Shown: positions 25,973 through 34,894 of the stretch, one piece after another
Position numbering within the stretch: position 1 is the stretch's first letter
Layout of the letters: each line of letters begins with the position of its first letter
Source: JACVRW01 sp963757815
Lineage (GTDB): Bacteria > Actinomycetota > Thermoleophilia > Solirubrobacterales > Thermoleophilaceae
Assembly (NCBI GenBank): GCA_963757815.1
Contig: CAVWSN010000033.1
Location: 1 to 64,000, forward strand
Direction of reading: 5' to 3'
Length of the DNA stretch: 64,000 nt
Notes under the pieces: model-generated
Told to the model about the DNA's origin: nothing
Databases searched by the model: none
The model's input: only the letters and a program-made list of their open reading frames with translations
Translations under genes and position numbers: made by a program

Positions 25973-26377
25973 TCACGGCCAGAAGCCGTCCAGCTTCTCG
26001 AGCGGCGCGTCGGCAAGCCTGGTCGAGAAGATGAGCAGCTCGGCGTCGGCGCCGGTGTCGTTGTGCACCGAGTAGAACTCCTCGCCGGTCATCCGCACCG
26101 CGGTCTGCGGACCGGCCTCGAACACGTCGTCCCCGACCTTGAACGTGACCGTCCCGGAGATCACAAAGTAGACCTCCTCCTGGCCGGGGTGGCGGTGGCC
26201 GTAGCTGCCGCGGCCGCCGGTGTCGGGCGGCATTCGCCGCCAGCTGAACGCGACCTGTTCGGCGCCGAGCGCCTCCGCGTACCAGCGCTGTTCGCCGAAG
26301 CCCGGGTAGCCGGCCATGAAGTCGAGCGCCTGCTCGCGGCCCGCGATCGAGTAGCCGGGGACTGCTTTGGTCTCCAT
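25973..26377 (-). CDS. Cupin domain protein
   Basis: A 134-residue single-domain cupin. Motif 1 is YGHRHPGQEEVYFVISGTVT (His, His, Glu metal ligands) and motif 2 includes FYSVHNDTGAD (His). It resembles small metal-binding cupins of unknown substrate. It lies just downstream of, and overlapped by, another cupin gene in the same direction, so the two are probably paired products of one transcript under the divergent TetR. Confidence 0.75.
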   Translation of the reverse strand: METKAVPGYSIAGREQALDFMAGYPGFGEQRWYAEALGAEQVAFSWRRMPPDTGGRGSYGHRHPGQEEVYFVISGTVTFKVGDDVFEAGPQTAVRMTGEEFYSVHNDTGADAELLIFSTRLADAPLEKLDGFWP

Positions 26378-26781
26378 CTCGTCAGCCGGTAGCCGTCTCG
26401 AGGATTCGGGCCGGGACGGCTGCCGTCAGCGTTGCTGGCCCCGTACCAGTCGACGACAATGGCCGGCTCGTCGCCCACGACCCAGGCGTCGTGGCCGCTC
26501 GGCAGCGAGGTGATGTCGCCAGGGCCGGCGACCATCTCGGTCCCGTCGTCCATCCGGATCGCGAGCCGGCCGCTGACGTGGTACTGGAAGTGCGGCGCCT
26601 CACAGCTGTCCGTCTCCGCGATCGGCTTAACGTCGTTCGACCAGCGCCAGCCCGGCTGGAAGACGAGCCGGCCCACCTCGCCGCCGCCGATCTCGAGGAT
26701 CTCGGCGTGGCCGTTGGGGAACTCGCGCGTCTCGTCCGGCGCCTCGAAGCTCTTGTGCTCGGTCTCGTGCCTGTTGGCCAT
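26161..26781 (-). CDS. Cupin domain protein with overrunning 3' end
   Basis: The core (about 125 residues from ATG 26781) is a cupin with EILEIGGGEVGRLVFQPGWR, HFQYHVSGRLAIRMDDGTEM and LPSGHDAWVVGDEPAIVVDW. GAGGAGG lies upstream of the ATG. After about 26400 the frame continues into Arg/Thr/Ala-rich sequence that is antisense-like and overlaps the next cupin, stopping at 26161. A one-base extra step near 26400 would give a stop at 26382, just before the next start (26377), which is more natural. The true end is therefore probably about 26382. Confidence 0.65.
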   Translation of the reverse strand: MANRHETEHKSFEAPDETREFPNGHAEILEIGGGEVGRLVFQPGWRWSNDVKPIAETDSCEAPHFQYHVSGRLAIRMDDGTEMVAGPGDITSLPSGHDAWVVGDEPAIVVDWYGASNADGSRPGPNPRDGYRLTRWRPKQSPATRSRAASRRSTSWPATRASANSAGTRRRSAPNRSRSAGGECRPTPAAAAATATATPARRRSTL

Positions 26782-26817
26782 AGAGGTCTCCTCCTCGTGG
26801 CGGTGCCAGCAAGTCCG

Positions 26818-26841
26818 GATCAGATTCTGATCTACTAGTAG
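26818..26841. promoter_or_regulatory. Paired palindromes, TetR operator candidate
   Basis: GATCAGA-T-TCTGATC (26818-26832) is a perfect 7-1-7 inverted repeat. It directly abuts CTACTAGTAG (26832-26841), a perfect 10-base palindrome of the type bound by TetR repressors. They lie between the cupin pair and the divergent TetR gene, so autoregulation plus repression of the cupins is the simplest reading. Confidence 0.55.
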
Positions 26842-26882
26842 GTAAGCTGTCAAGGGTCCCAATGGCCGGAGAGGATGTTCCG

Positions 26883-27506
26883 ATGGCGCCCAAACGACGG
26901 CGCGGCAACACCGACACTGCCACCCGGATACTCGACGTCGCCGAGCGACTCGTGCAGAGCCGCGGCTTCAACGGATTCAGCTACGCCGACGTGGCCACGG
27001 AGCTCGGCATCACCAAGGCGAGCCTCCACTATCACTTTCCCGGCAAGGGCGAGCTGGGCCAGGCTCTCGTCGAGCGCTATTCCGCCCACTTCGCCGCGGC
27101 ACTCGAGGAGATCGATACAGGCGGCGGCGACGCTCCCGCCAAGCTCGACGCCTACGCCCGCATATACGCCGATGTCCTGCGCCAGAAGCGCATGTGCCTC
27201 TGCGGCATGCTGGCGGCCGACTACGACACCCTGCCCAGGCCGATGCGCGAGGCGGTGATCCGCTTCTTCGACGCCAACGAGACCTGGCTCACGAGCGTGT
27301 TCGAGCAGGGCCAGGCGGAGGGGTCGGTACGCCTCGACGGCTCCGCCGGCGAGGCAGCGCAGGCGTTGATCGGCGGCCTCGAAGGCGCGCTACTGGTCGC
27401 ACGGCCGTACGGCGAGATGGCGCGCTTCGAGTCCGCAGCGACCCGGCTGCTGACAAGTCTCGCCGGCGGCACCCCGCCCGCGCGTCGGTCCCCACGGGCG
27501 CGGTGA
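26883..27506 (+). CDS. TetR/AcrR family repressor
   Basis: A 207-residue repressor. The HTH is ATRILDVAERLVQSRGFNGF, SYADVATELGITKASLHYHF. The C-terminal half (CLCGMLAADYDTLPRPMREA) resembles the LmrA/YxaF group of TetR proteins. ATG 26883 is preferred because GGAGAGG lies 9 bases upstream; ATG 26862 is an alternative. It is divergent from two cupin genes, with candidate operators between. The ligand is unknown. Confidence 0.85.
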   Translation: MAPKRRRGNTDTATRILDVAERLVQSRGFNGFSYADVATELGITKASLHYHFPGKGELGQALVERYSAHFAAALEEIDTGGGDAPAKLDAYARIYADVLRQKRMCLCGMLAADYDTLPRPMREAVIRFFDANETWLTSVFEQGQAEGSVRLDGSAGEAAQALIGGLEGALLVARPYGEMARFESAATRLLTSLAGGTPPARRSPRAR

Positions 27507-27524
27507 CGAGCTAGCCTCCGAGCC

Positions 27525-27851
27525 GTGAGTCGTCTTCTGGTTCCTCGGATGCTCGCAACAGGCTCGTTCGTGTCCTCAGCCACGGTGTTCCGGGTGGGTG
27601 CGGGCAATGTCGAGCTGCTGTTCGACCGCACGCTGCCGCTCGTGAGGCTGGCCGTCAGGGCGTCGGTCGGCGGCGCCGATGCGGGCAGGGCCCAGGCGGC
27701 GTTTCGCGACGATCTCATTGCCCTCGCCCGCGACTCGGCGGAGGTGTCGTGGCGCGAGCTGCGACGAGGGGTCGATGACCTCGACGCGTTCACGCGGTCC
27801 GACGAGGAGCCCGCGGCGCGACCACACCGTCCGTACCGAGTCAAGCCGTGA
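27525..27851 (+). CDS. Hypothetical protein coupled to polyprenyl synthase
   Basis: A 108-residue protein with a hydrophobic N-terminal stretch and then LFDRTLPLVRLAVRAS and WRELRRGVDDLDAFTRSDEE. I do not recognise it. Evidence for being real: a GTG start 18 bases after the TetR gene and a TGA overlapping the GTG of the next gene (GTGA). It may be a small partner of the isoprenoid enzyme. Confidence 0.5.
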   Translation: MSRLLVPRMLATGSFVSSATVFRVGAGNVELLFDRTLPLVRLAVRASVGGADAGRAQAAFRDDLIALARDSAEVSWRELRRGVDDLDAFTRSDEEPAARPHRPYRVKP

Positions 27852-28786
27852 CCACCACCGGCGCCGTTGCGAGCGACGACGTCATCGCCGAGCTGGGCGC
27901 CGCCGCCGAGATCGAACTGCTGCGCGAGCGGCTCGCGGCGTGGCTCGAGAGCGTCGACGACGAGCTGCGCGAGCCGCTGACGTGGGCCTTCGGCGGGACG
28001 CCGAAGCACTTCCGCCCGGTCACGCTGTTCGCCTGTCACAGGGCGGTCCATCGCACGCCGGCATCCGAGGCCGTCGAGCTCGCCTTCGCGGTGGAGCTGG
28101 TGCACAACATGTCGCTGATCGTCGACGACGTCCTAGACGCGTCGGACGAGCGGCGGGGAATCGCGACGGTCGAGCGCAGGTTCGGTCGCCTGACGGCACT
28201 GATGGCCTCCGGCTACCTGGTTGCCGATGCGTTCGCTGTCGTCGCCGACGACGCCTTCGCCACACGCCACCTGGCCGAGCTGCTCCGCCGGCTCGGCGCT
28301 GCGGAGTGCCTGCAGTGGCGGCTCCGGCGCCAACCACTGGGCGTCGAGGACTGGCGGCGCATCGCCGGCGAGGACACCGGTTCGATGTTCGAGATCTGCG
28401 CGGTGCTGGGCGCGCGCTCGCAACGGTTGCGCCGCTACGGTCACCTCCTCGGTGTGCTCTACCACGGCTGCGACGACGTCGGAGACCAGCGTGGCTTGGA
28501 AGCGCTCGGAGGCGGTGGCGAGGAGGACATCCGCGACGGGATCCTGACGCTGCCCGCCGCCCTCGCCATCCGTGACGCGCACATCCGCGAGCTGTTCCGG
28601 ATCGACGACGACGACCCGCGCCGGCTCGCGATGTTGGCCGACGCCTGCCGGGCTCAGCTCGACGACGCCGAGGAGGTGCTCGACCGGATCGCCGACTCGG
28701 CTCGCGCCGAGGCCACCCGGTTCGCCGACGACGCCGAGCCGCTCCTGGCTCTCGTCGACCAGGTGCGTCAGCTCTCTCGACGCTGA
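27848..28786 (+). CDS. Polyprenyl diphosphate synthase (trans-type)
   Basis: A 312-residue isoprenyl diphosphate synthase. The first aspartate-rich motif is DDVLD (93-97) followed by ASDERRG; the second is DDVGD (209-213). The substrate-binding GGKxxRP is altered to GGTPKHFRP (49-57). The residues before the first motif (VELVHNMSLIV) include aromatic-free positions compatible with medium-chain (C15-C20 or longer) products, but chain length cannot be fixed. It could supply geranylgeranyl diphosphate for the VTE2-like enzyme 7 kb away. It converges with the flavoprotein gene. Confidence 0.75.
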   Translation: MTTTGAVASDDVIAELGAAAEIELLRERLAAWLESVDDELREPLTWAFGGTPKHFRPVTLFACHRAVHRTPASEAVELAFAVELVHNMSLIVDDVLDASDERRGIATVERRFGRLTALMASGYLVADAFAVVADDAFATRHLAELLRRLGAAECLQWRLRRQPLGVEDWRRIAGEDTGSMFEICAVLGARSQRLRRYGHLLGVLYHGCDDVGDQRGLEALGGGGEEDIRDGILTLPAALAIRDAHIRELFRIDDDDPRRLAMLADACRAQLDDAEEVLDRIADSARAEATRFADDAEPLLALVDQVRQLSRR

Positions 28787-30372
28787 CGACCGGGCGGCCT
28801 GCTCGGCGTCAGGAGGCGCCGCAGCCACCCGACGCTGTCACTGCCCCTCGACCACGCGCTCGCGGCGAACACGGACGGCGCCCAGGCGTAGCGCAGCCAC
28901 ACGCAGAACGCCCCGATGGCCAGGCTCGCGTCCGGCTCGGCGATCTCGACCGGGCGGCCGAAGCCGCGCCGTTCGACGATGACGCGGGCCGCCTCGAGGC
29001 CGGTCGTGACCGCCGACTCGATGACGGTCAGCCCGATGCGGTTGGCGCAGAAGTCCCCGGCGAAGCTGAGGTTCGAGACGCCTTCGCAAGCGGCCTTCGG
29101 GCGCCAGACGTCGGTGCCCGTCTCGTTGACGAACAGCTGGGCGTCTGTGTTCGCTTCGTAGTGGGTGCGGCGCCAGTCGATGTCTTTCGACTCGCCCCAT
29201 TTCGTGCCGGGGTCGAAGTCCAGGTACTCGGCGAGCTCCTGGAGCATCGCGACGGCGTTGTCGTGCACATGTGTGCCCGGGAGCCCGTGGGGGTCCGACG
29301 CCGAGAGGGCGATGACGGTGCGGTTGGCGAAGTCCGGCACGTCTTTCCAGGTCTGGGAGATGTCGGTGAAGGCGAGCGACAGCGGAGAGGCGAACAGACC
29401 GACCGGTTCGGCCGGGATGTTCCGCAGCCTCCGAGTGAAGTAGACGTTCAGGATCGGGATCGGCTGGCTGCGCAGGCGGGACACCTCGGCGAGCTTCGGC
29501 GCAGCCTCGACGACGCGATGGCCCGCCTTGCCGGAGCGCAGCAGCGACAACAGGGCGCCTGGCGGCACAGCGAGGATGAGCTCGTCGACCTCCTCGGTCC
29601 GACCGTCCTGGAGCTTGATCTCGGTCACGCGTCCACCCGTGCACGAGACCGTCTTGACCTGCATCGAGGGGACGATCTCGACGCCCGCGGCCTCCAGCGC
29701 AGCCCTGAGGGGCTCGATCACCTGCCGGCCAGCCGGGCCGCGCGCCAGCCAGAAGTTCGGCGTGGGCTGGGCGGCGGAGTACTCGAGGAAGCTGAGGTAA
29801 TCGTCGGCGGCGGCCAGGTAGCTCGGGATCGCCCACACCTCCGTGATGAAGGCGTCGCAGGCGGCCGCGGCCTCCTTGGTCATGTACGGCCGCGCGTTCA
29901 TGAACCCGTTCACGCTCACGTCGTCGAGGGACATCGTGGGATTCAGTCGCTCGGCGAGCAGGTCGACGCCCGCGTAGATGTACACGAACATGTCGGCGGG
30001 AGATCCCGTCCCCGAGAACACGTCCCGGAACAGGCTCCACGCCGAGGAGACGTCCGTTACGCCGGTGAATTTCGGAAAGTCACCCTGGCGGAGCTGCTTC
30101 ACGCTCGTGAACGAGCGGAACCGCTCGTCCCGGTCGTCCCCCGTGACGTCGTCCAGCAGGCGCCAGAAGTTGTGGTACCAGCTCAGGTACATGTGCGGGT
30201 ACACGTCGAGCTCGACGCTGCCGTCGGTGGCGGGGCGAGACGCGAGGTCGCCGCCGAGCATCGGCTTCTGCTCGTAGAGCTTGACCTTGTATCCGCGCTC
30301 GGCCAGCCGCAGCGCGGCGGTGAGCCCGGCGAGACCACCGCCGGCGATCGTCACACGCGGCGCCCTGCTCAT
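28768..30372 (-). CDS. FAD-dependent amine oxidase/phytoene-desaturase-like protein
   Basis: A 534-residue flavoprotein. The dinucleotide loop is IAGGGLAGLTAALRLAERGY, then LYEQKPMLGGDLASR, with VDELILAVPPGALLSLL in the middle and the C-terminal FAD contact NLSFAGDFCANRIGLTVIES. It belongs to the broad group that holds phytoene/zeta-carotene desaturases and hydroxysqualene dehydroxylase. The neighbouring polyprenyl synthase favours a terpenoid substrate. Its ATG overlaps the stop of the cyclase-ATPase gene by one base (TGATG), so it is translationally coupled to a signalling protein. Confidence 0.75.
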   Translation of the reverse strand: MSRAPRVTIAGGGLAGLTAALRLAERGYKVKLYEQKPMLGGDLASRPATDGSVELDVYPHMYLSWYHNFWRLLDDVTGDDRDERFRSFTSVKQLRQGDFPKFTGVTDVSSAWSLFRDVFSGTGSPADMFVYIYAGVDLLAERLNPTMSLDDVSVNGFMNARPYMTKEAAAACDAFITEVWAIPSYLAAADDYLSFLEYSAAQPTPNFWLARGPAGRQVIEPLRAALEAAGVEIVPSMQVKTVSCTGGRVTEIKLQDGRTEEVDELILAVPPGALLSLLRSGKAGHRVVEAAPKLAEVSRLRSQPIPILNVYFTRRLRNIPAEPVGLFASPLSLAFTDISQTWKDVPDFANRTVIALSASDPHGLPGTHVHDNAVAMLQELAEYLDFDPGTKWGESKDIDWRRTHYEANTDAQLFVNETGTDVWRPKAACEGVSNLSFAGDFCANRIGLTVIESAVTTGLEAARVIVERRGFGRPVEIAEPDASLAIGAFCVWLRYAWAPSVFAASAWSRGSDSVGWLRRLLTPSRPPGRQRRES

Positions 30373-33300
30373 CAAGCCCCCGGCCCCGAGGCGACGAGCG
30401 CGCGGCCTCGTTCGACGTCGGGGAGCTCCGATGCCGGGCCGAACCAGTCGCACAGCGCCGCGACCCTGTCGAGCGCCGTGCAGGTCTCGCCGATCCTGCG
30501 CTGGTGCTCGGCCAAGCGCGTGGCGGCGCGCAGCTCGAGCAGCTTGGCGTTCTGATCGCTCGCGGCGCCGACCGCACTCTCGTACGCGGCAGCGGCGCCA
30601 TGTGGATCCGGGGAGTCGCCCACCATCAGCGCTCGCGCCTTGAGGCGGAACAACTCGGACTGGGAGAAGCGCTCGCCCGTCTCCTCGATGTACTCCTCAC
30701 CGGCACTGAGCTCGTCGAGCGCGCCACGGCGGTCGCCTGCGGCGAGCCGCAGGTCGGCGAGGAGGATGTGGAAATACGGAAGGCCGAGCCTGGACCCGGA
30801 GGCCAGATAGGCGTCGAGGTTCTTCTCCACCCGCGCCGTACCGACCTCGAGCTCCCCGGCGCGGCCCCGGAACCATCCCGAGAGCAGCGCGGAGACGGTC
30901 CGCCAGTAGCCGAGGTCGTGGTCGACAGTGTGCGCGAGGGTCTTGTCGAGCCAGCGGCCCACCTCGACAGGCTCGGCGCGGCTGAGGTGCAGGATGCTGC
31001 GCATGCCCCACGCCTGAGCGCGCGTCACGGGCCCTCCCACACGCTCGGCGCGTTCGAGGCTGAGGTCGCTGCGCTCGCGCGACTCCTCGGCATGGCCGAG
31101 ATTCCACAACACCAGGGCGAGGTAGGCGAGAGCGCCGACGCCGGTGTCGCCCTGCGCCTCGTAGATGTGGTCGGACCAAGGGGGTGGCTGGTATCGGGTA
31201 AACGCCTCGTCGAGGTGCTCGCGGGCGCGGTCGAAATTGGCCAGGTACATGTGGACCAGGCCGCCGTAGAGGTGTCCCTCGGCGAGACGAACGGGGTCGT
31301 CGCCTCGCTCGCCGAGCGCCCACATCTCCTCGGCCAGCTCGAGTGCCGTCCCGTACTGACCCCGCAGCAGGTGAAACATCCACTGCCCGCGAATGACCGC
31401 GACCAGCCGTTTGTCGTTCTTCGCCCGCTCGCACGCCGTCCGGGCTCTTGCGTACGCGTCGTCGACGCCCGCGGCCGCGTAGCCGTGCCCCGCCTGGAGC
31501 GAGGCCGCGAGGTGAGTGAGAAAATCGGCGTACTGGAGATGTTCGCCAGGATGCGCGTCCCTCTTGTCGAGGGCCTCCAACCCGCGGCGAAAGTGCTCGG
31601 CGGCCTCGAGGTACGCCGCTCGCTCGAGGGCACGGACTCCGGCCGCGTGCGAGAACGGCATCGCCCTCGCAGGTTCTTCCGCACGGGACCAGTGGTGGGC
31701 CACGACCTCGGGCTCTCGTTCGGCGACCTCGGGGAAGCTCTGGACGAGAGTGTCGGCGACCCGACCGTGGAGGGCGTGGCGGCGGCGGCGGAGAATCCGG
31801 TTGTAGGCCGCCTCCTGCAACAGGGTGTGCGTGAACTCGCAGCGCGATCGCGCGCCGCCGACGGGCCGGAGCACGTCCTCCGCGGTGAGCTGGGCAAGCG
31901 CCGGCTCGAGATCTGTGCCGCCGCCCAACGGCTCGAGCGCGCCGAGGAGCGACTGGTCGAACTCCCGTCCGAGGATCGCGGCCACGTCGATCACGTCGCC
32001 GAGGTCGGGTAGCCGATCGAGACGCTCAGTGAGAAGGCCGTCGAGGGTCGGCGGCACCATCGTCGCGGTCGGGGCATGTCCGACCCTTTCCGGCACGCCT
32101 GCTTGATCGAGCATCTTCAACATTTCTTCCACGAACAGCGGGACGCCGTCGGCGGCCGAGTCCACCCATTCGAGCACGCGCGGCGTCGATTTCCGTCTCG
32201 CTTGCCGCCGTCGCCATCGCTCGCACGTCCTCGGACGTCAGTGGTCCGAGCTCGATCTCGAGGGCTGGGTGCCACATTCTCCAGGGCGGTTCGAACTCCG
32301 GCCGGAAGGTCAGGACGCACAGGACGGGGATGCCCTGCAGCCGCCTGACGATCCGGGCGAGCAGCTCGACGGTTGTCGGGTCCGCCCAGTGGAGATCCTC
32401 AACGATGAGGAGCAGGGGGTGACGAGCCGGGTTGGTGACAAGCAGGGACTCGAGGATGCGCAGTCTCGCGGTCCGGGCGTCAAGGGGCGTGAGGCTCCGT
32501 CCGGCACCGCCGTGGCCACCGTGGACCGACAGGAGGTCCCCCAGCAGCGGCACGGCCTCGACTGGGTCGAGGCCGGCTTCGACGACGGCGTGGTCCAGCG
32601 CCTTCAGTTGTTGTTCGTCCGTCTCGACCGTTTCGAAGCCCAGCAGGCGCTCGAGGAACCGGACCACGGGGTAGAGCGAGGTGCTCCGGTGGTGCGCCGA
32701 GCACTGCCACGTCTGCACGGCGCCGACCTGCTCTCCCAGCCTGTCGATCAGCGCGTGGACGAGGCGGCTCTTGCCGATGCCGGCCTGCCCCGTGATGTGG
32801 GCGATGCCGCCCTGACCGCTCTCGGCTTGCCCCCAAGCCTCGGCGAGCCGCGCGAGTTCGCGCTCGCGGCCGACCACGGGCGTCAGACGCCGGGCCCCCG
32901 CGACCTCGAGGCGGCCGACTGCGCCGGTGGGGCGCAGGACCCGGTGCACCCCTATGGGGCGCGACACCCCCTTGAGCTCCTTCTGCCCCAGCGACTCTGT
33001 CTCGAAGTACCCCTCGATGAGGTGGAACGTGTCCTCGCTGATCACGACCGATCCCGGCGCGGCCATCGACTCGAGTCGTGCGGCAATGTGCGGCATCTCC
33101 CCGACCATCTCGTGTCGCGAGCGCGCATCGCCCGCGCCCATCTCACCGACGATGACGACTCCCGTGTGCAACCCGATCCGGACCTGGAGCGCGATTTCGA
33201 ACCGTTCCCGGAGGTGCGCGTTCAGCGTTACGAGCTCATCGAGGATCCCGAGGCCGGCATGAACGGCCCGCTGGGCATCGTCCTCGTGTGCACGGGGGTA

Positions 33301-33609
33301 GCCGAAGTAGGCGACGACGCCGTCCCCGACGTACTGGGCCGTGTAGCCGTCGAAGCGCTCGATCGCCCGCACACACGCGTGCTGGTAACCGCTCACGACC
33401 TCACGCCAGTCCTCGGGGTCCAGCAACCCGGCGAGTGGCGTCGACCCGACCACGTCGCAGAACAGCACCGTCATATGCCGCCGCTGGGCGTCGGCGCTGG
33501 GCGCGCCCGCCGGCGCGACCGCGCGAGCCCCGTCCTCGAGGCGGGCACCGCAACCGCCGCAGAACCTCAGGCCAGGGGGGCTCTCCAGACCGCAGTGACC
33601 GCACCTCAT
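30372..33609 (-). pseudogene. Zinc-ribbon class III adenylate cyclase-AAA ATPase-TPR regulator, frameshifted
   Basis: The protein starts with a zinc ribbon (Cys3, 6, 17, 20). A class III cyclase domain follows (FCDVVGST with Asp52; YVGDGVVAYFG with Asp96), then an ATPase module (Walker A GQAGIGKS 274-281, LLLIVEDLHWADP) and a long TPR-like C-terminal region. The frame from 33609 loses sense near 32190. The next frame picks up at VLEWVDSAADGVPLFVEEML and runs to 30372. One extra base in GCCGCGC explains it; restored length is about 1079 residues. Proteins like this are common large signalling ATPases in actinobacteria. Confidence 0.75.
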
Positions 33610-33684
33610 TTTCCTATCCGACCTACCCCCTATTCAGCTGACACACCGAGCATAACCGCAGAGGAACACGCGGATCCGGGCGTT

Positions 33685-34893
33685 TTACGCCATGCGGGCA
33701 AGGCCGATCGGGCCCGTCGGCTGCCAGCCCCTGAACGTCCGCAGCATCGCGACAAGCCCGGCCAGGCCCACGATCGCCGCGAGCCCGCCGGCGTAGGCCA
33801 CCGTGCCGCGGGCGCCGATCCCGGCGATCAGCAGCCCTCCCGCGGCGAACGCCGCGAGCTCCGCCGAGTTGCGGATCCCGTTGTAGGCGGCGAACGCCCG
33901 CCCGTGGAGTGAATCGGGCACGCGCACGTGGATCAGGCTTCGGAACAGGACGTTCTTCACCCCGTGCGCCAGGCCGCCCATGAACATGCAGGCGAGGAAG
34001 AACCCGAAGCCGAGGAAGGCCGCCGGCAGCGCCAGGGCGGCTCCCTGGATCGCGACCGCCGCGAGCGCGCCGGTGGCGCTCGCGCCCGCGGCGACGCGCC
34101 GCGAGACCAGCATCGCGCCGAGCGCCATGCCGACGGTCCAAACCGAGAGCATCAGCCCGTAGGCGACCTCGTCCCTTCCGAGCACGTCCTGGACGAAGAA
34201 CAGCTCACCGACCCAGACAGCGGACATGAACAGCAGCGAGCCGAATGCGACCAGCATCGCGAGCGACAGGACCCTGTCGCGAGCGAGGAAAACGATCCCG
34301 TCGCGCGCCCGGGGCGCCTCCCCTTCCTCCGCTCGCACTCCGGTGCGACGCACGCGCAGGGCCAGCGCGGCAGCGGCCACGGCGGCGAAGGTGGCGGCGT
34401 CGACCAGCATCGCGAGGCGCAGCCCGCCGACCGCGAACAGGATGCCGCCGAGCAGCGGGCCGACGGCGTAGCCGATGTAGCGCACGGTCTCGACGCGGCC
34501 GTTCGCCGCACGGACAGAGCGCTCACCCGCGAGCAGCGGCACGAGCGCGAACTCCGCCGGCTGGGACACGGCGAACACGAGCCCGAGCAGCGTTGTGAGC
34601 ACGAGCACCGGCGCGATACCGCCGCTCATGGCGAGCGCCACCGCGCCGAGCGTGCCGAGCGCCGAGACTCCGGCCAACACGCGCGTCGCCTCGAACCGGT
34701 CGACGAGCAACCCCGCCAGGCCGGCGGCCGCGACCGAAGGGCCGAAGAGGCAGACCCAGAGCGCCGCCACCACGAGCCCCGAGTCCGCCGCCTCCTTCAT
34801 GTGGAGCCCGAGCGCCACGATCGCGACCCAGTCGCCGAGTGCGGAGAGGCCGATGGCGCCGACGACCAGGCGGAAGTCACGGGCTCGACCCAT
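33685..34893 (-). CDS. MFS transporter (MFS_3/enterobactin-exporter type)
   Basis: A 402-residue, roughly 12-helix transporter. It has LSALGDWVAIVALGLHMKEA, LFGPSVAAAGLAGLLVDRFE, QPAEFALVPLLAGERSVRAA (typical A-N-G-R region) and GYAVGPLLGGILFAVGGLRL. Relatives export small molecules or are of unknown role. It begins one base after the stop of the methyltransferase gene, so the pair forms an operon: modification followed by export is plausible but unproven. Confidence 0.75.
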   Translation of the reverse strand: MGRARDFRLVVGAIGLSALGDWVAIVALGLHMKEAADSGLVVAALWVCLFGPSVAAAGLAGLLVDRFEATRVLAGVSALGTLGAVALAMSGGIAPVLVLTTLLGLVFAVSQPAEFALVPLLAGERSVRAANGRVETVRYIGYAVGPLLGGILFAVGGLRLAMLVDAATFAAVAAAALALRVRRTGVRAEEGEAPRARDGIVFLARDRVLSLAMLVAFGSLLFMSAVWVGELFFVQDVLGRDEVAYGLMLSVWTVGMALGAMLVSRRVAAGASATGALAAVAIQGAALALPAAFLGFGFFLACMFMGGLAHGVKNVLFRSLIHVRVPDSLHGRAFAAYNGIRNSAELAAFAAGGLLIAGIGARGTVAYAGGLAAIVGLAGLVAMLRTFRGWQPTGPIGLARMA

Positions 34894-34894
34894 C

